5,929 nucleotides of DNA from an uncultured Atopobium sp. (GTDB lineage Bacteria > Actinomycetota > Coriobacteriia > Coriobacteriales > Atopobiaceae). Below, piece by piece: positions 1 through 5,700 of this stretch. Under the pieces are notes generated by a model. That model made no database searches. It was not told where the DNA came from and was given only the letters and a program-made list of their open reading frames with translations. The DNA lies in contig CAKAPZ010000063.1 of assembly GCA_916720015.1 (NCBI GenBank), positions 1 to 5,929 of the forward strand. Direction: 5' to 3'. A program made the position numbers and the translations under genes. Within the stretch, counting starts at the first letter, position 1; every line of letters starts with the position of its first letter.

Positions 1-2
1 CA

Positions 3-122
3 AAGAAGAAGGAGCCTAAGCTTCCTTCAACTGGTGATGCTTCCTTTGCTGCAGCGTCTGTAGCAGCTGCGTCTTCTGTTCTTATTGCAGCTGGTGTTCT
101 TGGTAAGAGGCGCGCTCAGTAA
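3..122 (+). CDS. C-terminal end of an LPXTG sortase-anchored surface protein (5' partial)
   Basis: Only the last 39 codons are in the window; the gene enters from the left edge in frame 3 and ends in TAA at 120-122. The visible tail is a complete cell-wall sorting signal. A lysine-rich stretch (KKKEPK) leads into LPSTG at visible residues 7-11, followed by an Ala/Val/Leu-rich hydrophobic segment of roughly 20 residues and a positively charged end (GKRRAQ). In Gram-positive bacteria a class A-type sortase cuts between the T and G of this motif and links the protein to peptidoglycan, so the product is expected on the cell surface. What the extracellular part does (adhesin, enzyme, pilin) cannot be told from this fragment. 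The reading frame is supported by the motif order, not by length. A strong terminator follows about 30 bases downstream. Confidence 0.9.
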   Translation, partial: KKKEPKLPSTGDASFAAASVAAASSVLIAAGVLGKRRAQ

Positions 123-152
123 CGCACGCTACAACAATGTAAGTTAAACGTA

Positions 153-185
153 AAAGAGCCTGTGAGATTAATTCACAGGCTCTTT
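153..185. terminator. Bidirectional rho-independent terminator
   Basis: A perfect 13-bp stem (153-165 pairs with 173-185) encloses a 7-base loop. On the plus strand it is preceded by A residues and followed by a T-rich stretch (TTTCTTGTTT). On the minus strand it is followed by TTTTACGTTT. It sits between two convergent genes, the LPXTG protein ending at 122 and the GNAT gene ending at 211, so it very likely terminates both transcripts. Confidence 0.9.
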
Positions 186-210
186 CTTGTTTGAAGTTGT
201 TTCTTGCGGC

Positions 211-708
211 TTATTGGGCTACAAAATGAAATGCGTCACGAGGTGTCGCGTCGTGTCCAACTACCTTGCCGCAATACACAAAACCAGCATGTGTAAGTGT
301 TGTAGTCATAGCAACATTGGCTTCATGTGTATCTAAGCGCACATTGGGATAGTTCTCACAAATCCATCTAAACATGTAGGTTGCAATTCCGCGACCTGTA
401 TATTTAACAGCTACTCGATGAACGACAACATAATCGAGGTCGTTTATCCAAGCGCCTTCGGTAATATTTGTATATGCTTCGTCAGGGCCAGGTAAGAGCG
501 AGAAACAGCCGACAATTTCTTCTGGTTTATTTTCTTCACAGACTACAAAAAGGCCGAGGTTTTCATAATCAGCAACAGCATCTTCTAAAAGTGGGTAATT
601 TTTGGTCCATTGGAATGTGTTGTTATGCTGAGCCATAGTCTGGCGGCCGATGTCATATAAATCTGCAATAGCCCCAAGCTCTTTGCTATTTGCTCTTCTA
701 ATGCGCAT
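211..708 (-). CDS. GNAT-family N-acetyltransferase
   Basis: This 165-residue protein has the size and layout of a single-domain GCN5-related acetyltransferase, which transfers acetyl from acetyl-CoA to an amine. The N-terminus (MRIRRANSKELGAIADLY) matches the usual first strand and helix. The acetyl-CoA binding motif A is visible as HRVAVKYTGRGIA (about residues 97-109), with the pyrophosphate-binding turn TGRGIA followed by a helix. Motif B follows as LDTHEANVAMTTTLTHAGF (about 125-143), the typical segment ending in an 'aGF' turn. The start is set by an AAAGG ribosome binding site seven bases upstream (minus strand). The ATG shares one base with the TAA stop of the upstream epimerase gene (TAATG), so expression is probably coupled to it. 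The substrate cannot be deduced: family members acetylate antibiotics, ribosomal proteins, polyamines or small amines. No signal peptide or membrane segment is seen, so it is cytosolic. Confidence 0.87.
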   Translation of the reverse strand: MRIRRANSKELGAIADLYDIGRQTMAQHNNTFQWTKNYPLLEDAVADYENLGLFVVCEENKPEEIVGCFSLLPGPDEAYTNITEGAWINDLDYVVVHRVAVKYTGRGIATYMFRWICENYPNVRLDTHEANVAMTTTLTHAGFVYCGKVVGHDATPRDAFHFVAQ

Positions 709-1607
709 TAGAAGACCTTTACGCTCAATGTTTTAGCAATACTTTGACCTGGCTCAAGGCTTATGATGCCCGGTTTGTGCTCAAAAACGCCGTCAGTATC
801 AACGGTATCTGCAATGCCACACCATGGCTCAAGAGCAACAAATGGACAACCAGGAGCAGCACTCCAAATGCCCAAATAATCAAAGCCTTCAAAATCCATT
901 TGAATACCATGAACCGCAGAAGGAGCTTCTGTGCTAGCCGCAAGTGTAATACGCCTATCGGGAACATCCTCAAGTGTGATGGTCTTCTCGCGATCAATAA
1001 GCTCCCAAGACAGGGGAAGCATATCAGAGTCCACGATAAGCCTCTGTGGAGTTGTGTAATCGCAAAGACCCTCATCAGTAATAGAGGGGCCGTAGCTGGT
1101 CCAGGAGCGCGTAAATAAGAGGTGATACTGGTCCAAAGAGGCTGCTTCAACACCAGGGATCGGAATGTTGAACGCTGGGTGAGCGCCAAGAGTAAACGGC
1201 AGTACAACGTTTGCAGGATTGGTGACCTCATACGTTTGCGTCAGCGTATCACCAGCTACCGAGAAGATCAGCTTAAGTTCAAAGTCATAGGGATAAGACT
1301 TGCGAGTCTCTTCGGTACTTTTTAGCTGGAGCGTTACAGAAGAGGGACTCTGCTCGACAACCTCAAACTGGTTGAGGCGAGCAAGTCCATGACGTGCAAG
1401 AGAGATGGTGCCTTCCGCAGACTCTGCCTTGATGTCTTTTAAGACACCAACAATGGGGAAGAGGATGGGAGCACGTCTTGGCCACCAGTTGGAATCTCCC
1501 TGCCAGAGGTATTCTGACTCACCTTTGCGTAAGCTCATGAGTTGTGCGCCCATGGTGTCAATTGAAGCGGTAAGAGAGTTGCTAGAAATAGAAATAATTT
1601 CAGACAT
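708..1607 (-). CDS. Aldose 1-epimerase family protein (LacX/mutarotase-like)
   Basis: This 299-residue protein of the galactose mutarotase-like beta-sandwich fold would interconvert alpha and beta anomers of an aldose, or of a sugar phosphate as in the YeaD branch. Family landmarks appear in order: WWPRRAPILFPIVG (about 41-54), RHGLAR with candidate catalytic His73, LGAHPAFNIP with His143, and ALEPWCG with Glu260 as the likely general base. The ILFPIVG and GAHPAFN wording is closest to the LacX-type branch, whose substrates are often not established. A GGAGG ribosome binding site lies five bases before the ATG. It has no signal peptide, so it is cytosolic. It is probably transcribed from an extended -10 promoter just downstream of pta and shares a transcript with the GNAT gene, overlapping it by one base. 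No galK, galT or lac genes are nearby, so a specific pathway assignment would be a guess. Confidence 0.9.
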   Translation of the reverse strand: MSEIISISSNSLTASIDTMGAQLMSLRKGESEYLWQGDSNWWPRRAPILFPIVGVLKDIKAESAEGTISLARHGLARLNQFEVVEQSPSSVTLQLKSTEETRKSYPYDFELKLIFSVAGDTLTQTYEVTNPANVVLPFTLGAHPAFNIPIPGVEAASLDQYHLLFTRSWTSYGPSITDEGLCDYTTPQRLIVDSDMLPLSWELIDREKTITLEDVPDRRITLAASTEAPSAVHGIQMDFEGFDYLGIWSAAPGCPFVALEPWCGIADTVDTDGVFEHKPGIISLEPGQSIAKTLSVKVF

Positions 1608-1627
1608 AAGTGCCTCCAGCTAAAGAA

Positions 1628-1655
1628 TAAGCCAGCCTCTTTTGAGACTGGCTTA
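1628..1655 (-). terminator. Imperfect hairpin after pta, possible weak terminator
   Basis: An 8-bp stem (1628-1635 with 1648-1655) extends through a two-base bulge into three more pairs (1638-1640 with 1645-1647) and closes on a small loop. Read on the minus strand it begins 28 bases after the pta stop and is followed by a moderately T-rich TTATTCTTTAG rather than a clean T-run. It may terminate pta transcripts only partly. It also overlaps the start of the predicted epimerase transcript. Confidence 0.55.
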
Positions 1656-1664
1656 GTATACCAA
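1655..1664 (-). promoter_or_regulatory. Extended -10 promoter for the epimerase-GNAT pair
   Basis: On the minus strand TATACT (1660-1655) is preceded by TGG, giving the extended -10 pattern TGnTATACT with five of six matches to TATAAT. No good -35 is seen 16-18 bases upstream, as is usual for extended -10 promoters. Transcription would start near 1648, inside the hairpin that follows pta, and give a leader of about 40 bases before the epimerase ATG. Confidence 0.45.
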
Positions 1665-1682
1665 GTTAGAAGTGCAGAAAGA

Positions 1683-2663
1683 CTAGTTGTTATCTGCCAT
1701 CTGAGCCTGAACAGCGGTGATTGCAACAACACCAACAATATCGTCAGCGGAGCAACCACGGGAGAGGTCGTTGACAGGACGAGCAATGCCCTGAAGGATT
1801 GGGCCGTATGCCTCAGCACCGCTGAAGCGCTGAACAAGCTTGTAGCCAATGTTTCCAGCCTCAAGGTTAGGGAAGACCAGGATGTTTGCGTTTCCTGCAA
1901 CCTTAGAGAATGGAGCCTTGAGCTTACCAACCTCAGGAACAAGAGCTGCGTCCAGCTGAAGATCACCGTCGAGTGCAAGCTCAGCGTTCTTCTCGTGAGC
2001 AAGCTTTGTGGCCTCCTGGACCTTCTCGGCAGTTGCGCCACCAGCAGAGCCCATGGTGGAGTAGGAGAGCATAGCAACGCGAGGCTCGTCGCTCATAAAT
2101 GCGCGCCAAGAATCAGCGGAGGCAAGAGCAATCTCGGAGAGCTCCTCTGCAGATGGATCAATGTTGAGGCCGCAGTCAGCAAAGAGCAGGGTGCCGTCCT
2201 CGCCAAAGTCAGTAGTGGTGCTCATGATGAAGAATGCAGAAACAAGCTTGGTACCAGGAGCAGTCTTGATGATCTGCAGTGCAGGCCTTAGGGTGTTTGC
2301 AGTAGAGTGGCAAGCGCCAGAAACCAGACCGTCAGCGTCGCCCATCTTAACCATCATGGTTGCAAAGTAGGTGGCGTCATTCATCTGCTTGCGAGCTTCC
2401 TCAATGGTGACGCCCTTGCGAGCACGAAGCTCAGCAAACTTCTGAGCATATGCCTCATGACGCTCGTCAGTAGTAGGGTCTACTACAGTTGCACCTGGAA
2501 CATCAATCTGCTCAGGATCGCCAAGAATAATGACCTTTGCAATACCCTCTGCAACAATCTTCTTTGCTGCATCGATGGTACGCTGGTCCTCGCCCTCTGG
2601 AAGAACAATAGTCTTTACGTCGGACTTAGCGGTTTCTTTCATACGGTCAAGAAACTTGCTCAT
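1683..2663 (-). CDS. pta: Phosphate acetyltransferase
   Basis: This 326-residue protein has the usual length of the short, single-domain Pta class (PTA_PTB fold, no N-terminal regulatory domains). It interconverts acetyl-CoA plus phosphate with acetyl phosphate plus CoA; with acetate kinase this yields ATP and acetate during fermentation. Visible family blocks are LPEGEDQRT (21-29), GLVSGACHSTANTLRPALQIIKTAPG (112-137), SYSTMGSAGG (200-209), VFPNLEAGNIGYKLVQR (263-279) and GPILQGIARPVNDLSRGCSADD (287-308). Ser301, Arg302 and Asp308 align with residues known to be important in the Methanosarcina enzyme. The chosen ATG at 2663 starts MSKFLDRMKE and has GGAG eight bases upstream. An in-frame GTG 17 codons earlier lacks a good binding site and adds non-conserved sequence. 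The usual partner ackA is not adjacent; downstream lies an unrelated epimerase. The promoter must lie in the 237-bp divergent region; a weak candidate is TTGTGT (2750-2745), 17 bases, TACAAG (2727-2722) on the minus strand. Confidence 0.97.
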   Translation of the reverse strand: MSKFLDRMKETAKSDVKTIVLPEGEDQRTIDAAKKIVAEGIAKVIILGDPEQIDVPGATVVDPTTDERHEAYAQKFAELRARKGVTIEEARKQMNDATYFATMMVKMGDADGLVSGACHSTANTLRPALQIIKTAPGTKLVSAFFIMSTTTDFGEDGTLLFADCGLNIDPSAEELSEIALASADSWRAFMSDEPRVAMLSYSTMGSAGGATAEKVQEATKLAHEKNAELALDGDLQLDAALVPEVGKLKAPFSKVAGNANILVFPNLEAGNIGYKLVQRFSGAEAYGPILQGIARPVNDLSRGCSADDIVGVVAITAVQAQMADNN

Positions 2664-2817
2664 GTGTCGTGCTCCAATCATATTTTGACATCTGTGCCTC
2701 GTTGAATTTTGCACTTCTTAACTTGTAGTTTGTACAAAAGCCAGACACAAAAAGCCAAGAAATGCATTTTCACACAATTGAACATTTTACGCCTAACGGC
2801 AGAGCTTTGCGCCCCGC

Positions 2818-2847
2818 ATGACTCACTTTATGGCCACGTGTTAAAAT
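2818..2847 (+). promoter_or_regulatory. Candidate promoter for glf and the glycosyltransferase
   Basis: TAAAAT (2842-2847) matches TATAAT at five of six bases and is preceded by TGT, giving an extended -10. ATGACT (2818-2823) lies 18 bases upstream and matches TTGACA at four of six positions. The predicted start near 2854 leaves a leader of about 47 bases before the glf ATG. A second, weaker -10-like TATACA lies at 2861-2866 without a good -35. Confidence 0.42.
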
Positions 2848-2900
2848 GGGTGAAGTTTCATATACAAATCCTGCGCACTTAGGCGCACACGGAGGTTTAC

Positions 2901-4103
2901 ATGTCTATCAATCATGGTCTTCCTGTCGGTTTTAACCCCGACAACTACGATGTTATTGTTGTTGGAGCTGGCTATGCAGGCGCAGTTGTTGCTCGTCGTA
3001 TGGCAGAAAACTGCAATTCAAAGGTTGCAATCTTTGAGCGCAGAAACCACATTGCCGGCAACGCTTACGATCGCCTTGATGACGCAGGCGTTCTTGTTCA
3101 CGAGTACGGTCCACACATCTATCACACCATGAGTGACCGCGTTCACCAGTTCCTCTCGCGCTTTACTGATTGGACTGACTACCAGCACAAGGTTCTGGCT
3201 AACATTAACGGCCAGCTGATGCCGGTTCCTTTTAACCACCAGTCTTTGAAGCTTGCCTTTGGAGAAGAGCGTGGCGAGAAACTCTATCAGAAGCTGGTTC
3301 TTACGTTTGGTGAGAACGTTAAAGTTCCTATCATGGAGCTGCGCGAGAAGAACGATCCAGATCTGGAAGAGATTGCTGACTACGTTTATGAGAACGTCTT
3401 CCTGCACTACACCATGAAGCAGTGGGGTAAGACTCCAGACCAGATTGACAAGTCCATCACAGGTCGCGTTCCAATCTTTGTCGGCGATGATGATCGTTAC
3501 TTCCCAGGCGCAACCTATCAGGGCATGCCAAAAGAGGGCTACACCAAGCTCTTTGAGAACATGCTTGATCATGATTTGATTGAGGTCTTCCTAGATGTTG
3601 ATGTCCGTGACATCATGAAGCTCACCGCTTCTAACGTGGCTGTTTGCGAGAAACCATTTGCAGGTGAGGTAATTTACACCGGCCCTCTGGATGAGCTCTT
3701 CAACCTTGATCAGGGCGCTCTGCCATATCGTACGCTTGATATGCAGTTTGAGACACTTGACCAGGATCAGTTCCAACCTGTTGGTACTGTTAATTACACC
3801 ACCAGTGAGGACTTTACTCGCATCACTGAGTTCAAGAATATGACTGGTCAGGTTCTTCCTGGTAAAACAACCATCATGCGTGAGTACTCGCACGCCTATG
3901 TTCCAGAGAGTGGTCAGACTCCTTATTACGCTATTCTCGAGCCAGAAAATCAGGAGCTGTATCGCTCTTACAAGGAGCGCACTTCTGGCATTCTGAACTT
4001 CCACGCAGTTGGTCGTCTTGCTGAGTATCGTTACTACGATATGGATGGCGTTGTTGCTTCTGCACTGGAACTTTCTGACGAGCTTATTGCTCATCAGGCA
4101 TAG
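2901..4103 (+). CDS. glf: UDP-galactopyranose mutase
   Basis: This 400-residue flavoenzyme converts UDP-galactopyranose to UDP-galactofuranose, the donor for galactofuranose in surface glycans. The N-terminal Rossmann motif binding FAD is DVIVVGAGYAGAVVARRMAE (17-36), followed by the acidic end of the next strand in IFERRNHIAGNAYD (44-57). Family-specific blocks include EYGPHIYHT (68-76), PVPFNHQSL (108-116), HYTMKQWGKTP (169-179, with the substrate-contacting Trp175), RYFPGATYQGMPKEGYTKLFENML (199-222), LPYRTLDMQFE (274-284), TRITEFKNMTGQ (306-317) and the C-terminal GRLAEYRYYDMDGVVASALE (371-390). A GGAGG site five bases before the ATG supports the start. The first 16 residues precede the FAD strand, making the protein slightly longer than the roughly 367-residue E. 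coli enzyme. No membrane segment is seen. It is the first gene of a two-gene operon with the glycosyltransferase nine bases downstream. Confidence 0.97.
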   Translation: MSINHGLPVGFNPDNYDVIVVGAGYAGAVVARRMAENCNSKVAIFERRNHIAGNAYDRLDDAGVLVHEYGPHIYHTMSDRVHQFLSRFTDWTDYQHKVLANINGQLMPVPFNHQSLKLAFGEERGEKLYQKLVLTFGENVKVPIMELREKNDPDLEEIADYVYENVFLHYTMKQWGKTPDQIDKSITGRVPIFVGDDDRYFPGATYQGMPKEGYTKLFENMLDHDLIEVFLDVDVRDIMKLTASNVAVCEKPFAGEVIYTGPLDELFNLDQGALPYRTLDMQFETLDQDQFQPVGTVNYTTSEDFTRITEFKNMTGQVLPGKTTIMREYSHAYVPESGQTPYYAILEPENQELYRSYKERTSGILNFHAVGRLAEYRYYDMDGVVASALELSDELIAHQA

Positions 4104-4112
4104 GGAGCTTGC

Positions 4113-5147
4113 ATGAATAAGACAATTACCTTTGGTATTCCATGCTATAACTCTTCTGAGTACATGGATCACTGTATTGAATCTATTCTTGAGGGCTCTG
4201 ATTATGCCGATGACGTGCAGATTGTTATTGTTGATGACGGTTCTGTAAAAGATGACACCGCTGCTAAAGCTGATGCTTGGCAGGAGCGTTATCCAAACAT
4301 TATCAAAGCGGTTCATCAAGAAAACGGCGGCCACGGCATTGCTGTTATGAAGGCTGTTTCCCATGCTGATGGCGTGTACTTCAAAAATATTGACTCAGAT
4401 GACTGGGTAGATGGTGATGCTCTGAAGACTTTCCTTCAGCAGCTCCGCACCTTTATTGCCTCTGACAACCCTGTTGACCTGGTACTTTCTAACTACGTCT
4501 ACGAGCACGTTGAGGATAACACCCAAAACTTTGTGGACTATCGCGACGCGGTTCCTACCAACAAGATTATTGGCTGGGAGGAGATTGGCCGCTTCAAGCT
4601 GTCTCAGTACCTTTTGATGCACGCAATTACCTACCGCGTTGAGGTTCTGCGCTCTGCAAATATCCAGATGCCTGAGCACACTTTCTATGTGGATAACGTC
4701 TACGCCTACGTTCCATTCCCTAAGGTAAAGACTATCTATTACGTTGATGTTGACCTGTATCGTTATTTTATTGGTCGAGACGATCAGTCAGTTAACGAGA
4801 AGGTCTTAACAAGTCGCGTTGATCATTATTGGCGCGTAGCGCGCAATATGATGCACGCATATCACATCTACGACGACATCTCTTCTCCACGTCTTCAGAC
4901 GTACATGATGAGTTACTTCACTATCATCATGGCTATCTGCTCAGTCTTCTCTAAGATGAGCGACCGCGATGATGCCATGGATCAGCTGGAGGAGCTCTGG
5001 GATGAGCTTCGCGCTTATGACAAGAAGATGTACCGCAAGGCTCGCTACGGTCTTGTAGGCACTGCTACAAACCTTCCTGGCAAGATTGGTAAGACAGTCA
5101 CCATCGGTGGTTATCGCGTTGCTCAGAAAGTTGTTAAGTTCAACTAA
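4113..5147 (+). CDS. Family 2 glycosyltransferase, possibly a galactofuranosyl- or other surface-glycan transferase
   Basis: This 344-residue protein has an inverting GT-A (GT2) domain at its N-terminus. ITFGIPCYNSSEYMDHCIESIL (5-26) is the nucleotide-binding start of the family, VIVDDGS (38-44) contacts the uridine, HQENGGHGIAVMKAV (68-82) is the usual 'n.G.g.arn.g' segment, and KNIDSDDWVD (91-100) contains the metal-binding DXD motif (Asp94, Asp96). Asp194 in FYVDN is a candidate catalytic base. The C-terminal third (about 245-344) is helical-looking, unassigned and basic at the end (KKMYRKARYG...VVKFN). It has no clear transmembrane helix, so the enzyme is probably cytosolic or peripheral at the membrane. 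Its binding site AGGGAG (4102-4107) overlaps the glf TAG stop, which suggests translational coupling. The link to glf makes use of UDP-galactofuranose plausible, but the sequence does not prove the donor or acceptor. Confidence 0.92.
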   Translation: MNKTITFGIPCYNSSEYMDHCIESILEGSDYADDVQIVIVDDGSVKDDTAAKADAWQERYPNIIKAVHQENGGHGIAVMKAVSHADGVYFKNIDSDDWVDGDALKTFLQQLRTFIASDNPVDLVLSNYVYEHVEDNTQNFVDYRDAVPTNKIIGWEEIGRFKLSQYLLMHAITYRVEVLRSANIQMPEHTFYVDNVYAYVPFPKVKTIYYVDVDLYRYFIGRDDQSVNEKVLTSRVDHYWRVARNMMHAYHIYDDISSPRLQTYMMSYFTIIMAICSVFSKMSDRDDAMDQLEELWDELRAYDKKMYRKARYGLVGTATNLPGKIGKTVTIGGYRVAQKVVKFN

Positions 5148-5192
5148 ACCTTCTTTCAAATCTAAAAGCAAAACCCTCGCATCCACGGTGAT

Positions 5193-5238
5193 TGAATTGC
5201 CTCCCATTTCTTGGACATAAGAAATGGGAGGTAGTTCA
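5193..5238 (+). repeat. Left palindromic repeat (20-bp stem)
   Basis: Bases 5193-5212 pair with 5219-5238 over 20 bp, with only two G-T wobbles, around the loop GGACAT. It starts 46 bases after the glycosyltransferase stop and could end that transcript, but no T-run follows (ATATGCGGGTG), so it is not a canonical terminator. A 7-base direct repeat GGTGATT flanks it at 5187-5193 and 5245-5251. The loop sequence shows that it is an inverted copy of the repeat at 5609-5654. Confidence 0.9.
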
Positions 5239-5414
5239 TATGCGGGTGATTATGATTCTGCAGCGTGTTAGCGTCGGCTTTTAGGCCTGGCGCACAAAAT
5301 AGCGCAGCTTTGGTAGGTTCTGCCGAAGAATCGACATGTTCCTAATCAAGATAGCTAGGCAGCTAGGCGGTCGTACTACCTGATATGCATCTCTATGCAT
5401 AAACTTTATCTAAT

Positions 5415-5443
5415 TTGCTTAAACATGAATAGAGAAATATAAA
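5415..5443 (+). promoter_or_regulatory. Candidate promoter inside the repeat region
   Basis: TTGCTT (5415-5420), a 17-base spacer and TATAAA (5438-5443) form a good match to a housekeeping promoter within an AT-rich block. Transcription would start near 5450 and run through all three copies of the 24-base motif and the right palindrome. No ORF follows until 5725, so the product would be a leader for that gene or a non-coding RNA. AT-rich DNA throws up such matches by chance. Confidence 0.33.
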
Positions 5444-5476
5444 AAATCTAACTATAGGTAAATTCCGCTTCTAAGG

Positions 5477-5500
5477 AACACACCTAAGTCAGATATTCTG
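5477..5500 (+). repeat. 24-base motif, copy A
   Basis: This is the first of three copies of a motif beginning ACACACCTAA and ending GATA-TCTG. It pairs with copy C (5584-5607) over 24 positions with a single T-T mismatch, which would close a hairpin of about 130 bases. It matches copy B at 19 of 24 positions. Confidence 0.88.
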
Positions 5501-5517
5501 CTCAATTGCGGGCATTT

Positions 5518-5541
5518 TACACACCTAATGAAGATAATCTG
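5518..5541 (+). repeat. 24-base motif, copy B
   Basis: This copy has the same orientation as copy A and starts 41 bases later. It differs from the reverse complement of copy C at 4 of 24 positions: the first base and a central block of three. It can therefore pair with copy C as two arms of 10 and 10 bp around a three-base mismatch, competing with copy A. Confidence 0.83.
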
Positions 5542-5583
5542 CACGTTTTAGCTATTTTCAGCGTCATGTATACGTCTTTTTGA

Positions 5584-5607
5584 CAGATTATCTGACTTAG
5601 GTGTGTT
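5584..5607 (-). repeat. 24-base motif, copy C (inverted)
   Basis: This is the inverted copy of the motif. On the plus strand it begins with the 11-base palindrome CAGATTATCTG and ends in TTAGGTGTGT, followed by a short T-run that directly abuts the right palindrome at 5609. It is 23 of 24 identical to copy A and 20 of 24 to copy B after reverse complementing. Confidence 0.88.
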
Positions 5608-5608
5608 T

Positions 5609-5654
5609 TGAACTGCCTCCCATTTCTCGTGTCCAAGAAATGGGAGGCAGTTCA
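5609..5654 (-). repeat. Right palindromic repeat (19-bp perfect stem)
   Basis: Bases 5609-5627 pair perfectly with 5636-5654 around the 8-base loop CGTGTCCA. The loop is the reverse complement of the left repeat's loop region, fixing the two repeats as inverted. A T-rich tract (TCTCTTTTTT, 5663-5672) begins eight bases after the stem, so weak termination of plus-strand transcripts just before the next gene is possible, though the spacing is not canonical. Confidence 0.9.
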
Positions 5655-5671
5655 TCCGCCGGCTCTCTTTT

Positions 5672-5700
5672 TTGGGTTTCTCGCCATTTTGCTTTACTAT
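5672..5700 (+). promoter_or_regulatory. Candidate promoter for the last gene
   Basis: TTGGGT (5672-5677) and TACTAT (5695-5700) are separated by 17 bases and match the -35 and -10 consensus at three and four of six positions. The start would fall near 5707, giving a very short leader that begins just before the AAGGAG ribosome binding site. This would place transcription of the gene downstream of, and independent from, the repeat region. Confidence 0.33.

Larger units (their letters stand above)
5193..5654. mobile_element. Possible non-autonomous element (MITE-like) bounded by IS3/IS150-type ends
   Basis: The segment is 462 bases long and bounded by inverted 46-base repeats that agree at 42 of 46 positions. 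Each tip reads TGAA(T/C)TGCCTCCCATTT followed inward by CTTGGACA, which from memory resembles the termini of the IS150 group of the IS3 family (TG..CTG..CCCATTT..TTGGAC). No orfA/orfB transposase or fragment of one is recognisable inside. No target-site duplication is visible: the three bases outside are GAT on the left and TCC on the right. It may be a deletion derivative, a MITE, or two independent copies of a dispersed palindrome. Confidence 0.42.

Noticed and set aside
744..1231. Open frames on both strands overlapping the aldose epimerase gene
   Set aside because: They lie in other frames of a gene with clear family motifs and a good ribosome binding site, and have no recognisable domains of their own.
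2664..2714. A longer pta starting at a GTG 17 codons upstream
   Set aside because: The added residues are not Pta-like, and the ATG at 2663 has a properly spaced GGAG.
2764..2790. A possible Rex (redox) operator half-site, TTGTGTGAAAATG on the minus strand, upstream of pta
   Set aside because: Only one half of the expected inverted repeat is present, so it does not meet the operator pattern.
3018..4364. Long minus-strand open frames (184 and 257 codons) opposite glf and the glycosyltransferase
   Set aside because: They are antisense shadows of two well-supported genes, with no motifs and no suitable start signals.
5281..5400. A 39-codon minus-strand ORF (MHRDAYQVVR...RYFVRQA) within the repeat region
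   Set aside because: No ribosome binding site precedes the ATG, which lies in a small ATGCAT palindrome. The peptide resembles nothing I know, so I treat it as chance or a decayed remnant.
5477..5607. The three 24-base repeats as a CRISPR array
   Set aside because: One copy is inverted, the spacing is uneven, the copies diverge in the middle, and no cas genes are nearby.
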